Shown: one piece after another, positions 59,867 through 64,000 of the stretch
Position numbering within the stretch: the first letter of the stretch is position 1
How the letters are laid out: each line of letters starts with the position of its first letter
NCBI GenBank assembly: GCA_036583965.1
Contig: JAZBQD010000014.1
Location: 66,866,395 to 66,930,394, forward strand
Direction: 5' to 3'
Length of the DNA: 64,000 nt
Origin: Prunella strophiata
Lineage: Eukaryota > Chordata > Aves > Passeriformes > Prunellidae
The notes under the pieces: generated by a model
What the model was told of the DNA's origin: nothing
The model's database searches: none
The model's input: only the letters and a program-made list of their open reading frames with translations
Made by a program: the position numbers and the translations under genes

Positions 59867-61935
59867 CTGCCAAAACCCTGCAGAAGGAAAGCACATTGGT
59901 GTGCTCCTCTATGTGCATTTTCACATTATCCTATCATATGCACATTTTATGCTTTTATTTTCCCCTGACATAACAATTACTGGTGGTCTGTATTGTTCAT
60001 TTAATAAAATGAGGTTTGGAACATATCCTGCCATAGCTGCTTCCACAACACACACAAAAAGAAGTATCATTATTAGTACATGTGTCTGCATGGTGCCACT
60101 ACTCCATTGCCAGAAGCAAATTTCACCTAATTTGGAGTTGTTGCACATGTAACAAAGCCTTTGCCATTATTGCTTCAGAGAGAACTAAGAAAGATCTGTT
60201 TATTTGTTAATAATAATTTTGGGAAATACAGGAAGCAGTGAAATATAAAGACTCATTTAGAAAAAATTATCAAAACTAACATTTAAAGTGAGTAGAATAA
60301 CACAATCCCCAGTCCCTTACCCTCTCTTGCTCTGGTAAATATATGCAGCTTTTCCAAAAGGAACAGCATCAGTATATTTACACTTTTACATCTTTGGATG
60401 CTTGTTCAGAATCCAATTTGCTCCTGGTCAAGGGCATATTGATGAGTACCTGGAGTGTTTATTTGGATGGACGTGCTTGCTCTGAAAGCCAGCTCCACCC
60501 CAACAGCCCTTATCCATTCTCAATAGCTCTGTACCAGCAGTCAGCCTTCTTTCCTCTAAGGAAGCCACAATATTTGTTTCAACCTACACTCTTTCAAGTA
60601 GCAGGAGGATTCTGCACCAGGTTGGATCAGGAGTTTGTCCAAGTCCTGTATCCATCAGTGGAACTTAGTGGATGCCTAGAGCAGGCTGTAAGAGCAAACC
60701 AAGCTTACAGTTCTTTCCCATCTTCCCAAACTTCCTGGTTCGGGGATGCTCTGTAGATATATCAGCACACTGAGTTTATATTACACAGGCTAGGATGCAC
60801 TTTTATAACTGAAAGCATCCTAGTTAATCTGTACAGACACCTGATAGCAATTATTCCCACCTCTTTTTCAAGGTCTCCTCTAACAGGGTGGGTAAAGTCT
60901 GAAACTGCACCTGGCTGAAATTCAAATCAGGCTCTGTGAATATTCTGGGGATGACTTTCCCTTTGGTCTGTGTTTCTACTAGTTATGTCTACACTAGTAT
61001 AAAGATCCAGAACCAGGAACATGGCCTGAGGACCATTTCCTGACCATGCACAGATCTTTAGTCAATAGCCTGCTCCCTGCAGAGCTTTGGGTTGTGCCAA
61101 ATGTCACTCTCTAAAACATTCCAGGTTTTGGGCTGGGGGACAGCAGGTCTCCACAGACAGGCTGGATGCTGGCAGTTCTGCCTGGGGCTGGGGAAGTGTG
61201 TGTGGATGGACTTGAGCTGCACAAACTCAACAGCACATGGGGCTACAGGGTGATCCTTGGCTGTTTCTTCCTAGGACTGACAGAACCCTAGAGACTTGTC
61301 CACAAGATATTCACCAGCAGCAACATGAACCACTACTACCACCAGGACTTTCAAAATCAATTTTATCACCTTCCTAAGAACAAGTTTTCTTGCTCTGGCA
61401 AATTAATTTTAAGACAATGAATAAAGCTGCATAAAGGAAAGTGGTGGCATGGAGGATCTTTCAAGATGGTCCCCAAACTAGTTTTGCAGCATGTGAAAAT
61501 TATTTCCTTTTGAAGTGTTTCCTGTACTGCTTCAATGCCATTTATTCTGTCCTAATGTATTTTTTGAAAGTCAAGCAGAGAAATACATTTATATAAGACA
61601 AACCACTAGCAAGGGTCATAGAATTCCATTTTTATTTTAATAAAATCTTTGAAGACTAACTCATACAATTTGTGAATCACACTTCATGAGAAAGACTTCC
61701 CAGAGGTTTTTAATAATTTGAGGTATGAAGCTGACTGGAAATACTAGAAAAAAGAACTGCTTCTGTGTGCCCACTCTTGTATTCAACCGAAGATAAGTAG
61801 CTATATGACAAAAGTATATTCTTATACTGATGGGAGAGAAGAACATAAAGAAATTTAAACTATGACAATGTTTTTTTCCTGGTTTCTAGTCCTCAGATTG
61901 GCTTAGTATACAGAGGGGGTTGATTATCCTTGTCT

Positions 61936-61990
61936 AAATTATACAGATTTTTCTTATCTAAGAAATTATACAGATTTATCTTTATCTAAA
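61936..61990. repeat. Two-copy 27-28-bp tandem duplication
   Basis: AAATTATACAGATTTTTCTT-type unit at 61936-61962 followed by AAATTATACAGATTTATCTT-type unit at 61963-61990, each ending in TATCTAA. The copies differ by one substitution and a short indel, so the duplication is not very recent. Confidence 0.85.
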
Positions 61991-62578
61991 CACATCAGCT
62001 GATGATATTCCCATCTTTTTCCAAAATAAGGTATCTGTGCAGTAAATTAGGAAATGTCCTGAAAGGCAAGAAAAATGTAGCTGAAAAAAAGGAGCACAAG
62101 GACAGAGCATTGCCTTCCAGAACATCACTTTATTGGCTTATTTGAAATCAGAGTTCTCAGTTCTGCTGCAAAGAAGCAGCAGCTGGATCATTGTATGTCA
62201 GCAGTTGGAACTGGGGAATGTCTCATACAGAGACACAGTACAGAACATTAGAGATGTCTAAATGCTCATATTCTTTATTATTTCTGTTACTACCTGTCTG
62301 CACAAAACTTTGGGCTGCTGCATCTTGTAAGCAGGTTTTAAACCTTTTAAAACAAAACAAGGTGCTTTGCTGCAAGAATGAAGTTAACCTCTACAACCTC
62401 CTTATGGAATGTAGTTATCCCTAGTGTAGGAATTCCTGCCTGAAATAATTTTGTCTGTGTGGTGTTAAAAAGTTGTACATGTTGAATCAGTAACTTCTGT
62501 CATCCTCAATGATTAGTGGGGCTCTAGATGTTATTATTTGCCATTCTGGGGCAGATGCTCACCAGACTTCAAGGGATC

Positions 62579-62640
62579 ACTCTGATTTATATCAGCAGAA
62601 GTTTTGGCATATTTATGGGAGTGGAACTGAAGTTGTTCTC
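62579..62640 (+). repeat. Possible ancient L3/MIR3-type remnant
   Basis: ACTCTGATTTATATCAGCAG followed by AAGTTTTGGC parallels 'actccgatttacaccagctgaggatctggc', a word common in old amniote LINE/SINE tails. The rest of the element is not recognisable, so limits and family are uncertain. Confidence 0.35.
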
Positions 62641-64000
62641 AAGAAAACTGAAAATGAGCACTAATGTAAAAACCCCTACATTTTAACATGGTTCTCCTGT
62701 GGGTATAAATATGCTTGTGTACCCAAAACAAGATAGTTGCTGGGTTTATTAAAGTTGCCTATTTTTTCCAGTGTTTATTCATAATTAATTTGCTAATAAA
62801 GATTTCAGCTGTGGTGGAGTCTTTATCCTACCATAACAGGAGCTCCTGGCTTCATAACTTCACTAGAGCAACCCACATGATGAATATGAGCTGAAGAACA
62901 GAAGCCAAATCCTTCTAGGCTCTGCATATTTGTGCTTGCCAGAAAAATTATGGCCAGTCGAAGGAGCAGGAGATGGAAAGTAGCCACCTCTGCTTTGGCA
63001 CTTCTCAGAGCCCACTGAGGCCACTGTGCAAGCCTTTATATTTGGACCTACATAAGTACCTTCTGAAGCTGGACACTGGAATTGGGGGGCAGCAGGGACT
63101 GCTTATTTATGAGTTAGTTAGCAGCTGCCATAAGGCATAGCCTCAGTGCAGCTTATTCATACTCCTGGCAAAAGTTATCCTCCTGGGAAGTGGTGTTGCT
63201 GGCCAGAAAACAAGAATACTTTACTGCTTCTCTCACAGACTGTGAGTATATTCACTCTGGGGGCAGTTTTAGCATTTGGCCCTGTGCCTGGACATCATTA
63301 CTATTGGGCACTGGCACTGCACACAGCCAAGCTGACCAGAGCCTGTGCTGAAAAGATTACATTCTCCCAAACCAATATTTTCAATTTGGCCCTCATGCTT
63401 CTGACAGCAGGAAACTTTTGGAAACACCAGAGGCTGTGTTTGCTGTAAGCAGCATTACCTGAAAAAATCCTGGTGAATATCAAGAGGTTTCATGAAAACA
63501 AGAGGATGCAGAAATGCAGTCCCCTCTAGTGAGGTGGGATGAGCTGAAGTGAAGCAGTTAAACAGTACGTGCTCCACATGGCACAAAAGCTCAAACTGCA
63601 TTTAAGAAATTCTTCTAAAAAAGCACCTAGTTAAAGAGTTTGGGGTAGACCACCAGAACTTTAAATACAGGGGAGAATATTTTCCTACTGATACTGCAGC
63701 TTTACCTTTTATAAATTTAAAAATATCATCCTATCTAGAATTGGGACTGGCAACAGACAGCAGCATCATGTGTGAGTGTACCCTGAATCTGAAAGGGGAG
63801 GGAGCTTTGAGTTTCAAGATGCAAGTGCTCCTATTCATGTCACAACTGCAGTTAAGTGCTTTGCTATATCTGGGCATAAAAGAATATAAAGCAGCTAAAA
63901 AAAAGGGTAAAAATCTGAATATCACTGCATTTATGGCATCTCATGTTGTTGGATTTCTAGAAACTGTATGTGTTAGTTTTCTTGGCAGAGGCCACTGACT

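Larger units (their letters stand above)
58904..64000. other. AT-rich non-genic stretch to the window end
   Basis: No gene is supported. The 137-codon plus frame at 60343-60756 and the 100-codon frame at 63146-63448 have no recognised family, and GC-richer patches around 60600 and 61130 have no identified repeat. A 28-bp tandem duplication lies at 61936-61990. ACTCTGATTTATATCAGCAG (62579-62598) resembles the 'actccgatttacaccagctg' word of old L3/MIR3-type elements. Confidence 0.5.

Noticed and set aside
60343..60756. 137-codon plus frame
   Set aside because: No recognised domain and no splice or promoter context. It might merit a protein search but cannot be called a gene.
1..64000. Bacterial-type systems, CRISPR arrays, operons, rRNA genes
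   Set aside because: No regularly spaced repeats with unique spacers, no dense coding, and no rRNA or tRNA structure. CR1 fragments throughout show vertebrate (avian) DNA.

Overview
The window looks like a piece of AT-rich, gene-poor nuclear DNA from a bird. The main evidence is a set of interspersed fragments that match the 3' end of the avian LINE family CR1, including antisense copies that begin with the tail TCATAGAATCATAGAATGG or close variants. A solo retroviral LTR is also present. Its style, and the mix of CR1 tails, would suit a songbird or another neoavian, but the sequence does not fix the species. Nothing here looks bacterial, viral or organellar: there are no operons, no closely packed long reading frames and no ribosome-binding-site pattern.

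No protein-coding gene can be established. The open frames present are short and start or stop at random. They are rich in Leu, Ser, Cys and Phe, or are low-complexity Lys/Glu, and none matches a family I recognise. The longest frames (37431-38132 minus, 22210-22755 minus, 3768-4286 minus, 15550-15975 plus, 60343-60756 plus) are treated as chance. A few segments have the look of an internal exon. The best is 50166-50279 (+): strong acceptor and donor, one uninterrupted frame, a charged protein-like peptide and retained CpGs. It is followed by a CpG-retaining block with five GATA-type motifs (50396-50930). Weaker candidates lie at 46730-46887 (+), 14846-14957 (+, non-coding) and 59768-59866 (-).

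Layout. 1-7.5 kb: a CR1 scrap at the left edge, then AT-rich unique DNA. 7.5-10.5 kb: a CR1 fragment and a 461-bp solo LTR with 4-bp target-site duplication. 10.5-30 kb: mostly unique DNA with CR1 at 16.6, 21.4, 29.2 and 29.7 kb and several A or T runs. 30-42 kb: CR1 at 32.0, 38.0 and 41.7 kb, a GC-richer unidentified block at 36.7-37.9 kb, and a near-perfect 28-bp palindrome at 40.87 kb. 42-49 kb: a GATAT microsatellite, a long hairpin at 47.9 kb and a CR1 pair at 48.7 kb. 50-53 kb: the exon candidate, the GATA/CpG block and two CR1 fragments. 54-59 kb: ancient SINE/LINE remnants and two large GAAAA pentanucleotide arrays in opposite orientation. 59-64 kb: unique AT-rich DNA with one small tandem duplication.

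The most plausible overall reading is an intergenic desert or the inside of a very large intron. Its possible function would lie in conserved non-coding elements and perhaps one or two isolated exons. Those calls need cross-species alignment and RNA evidence.
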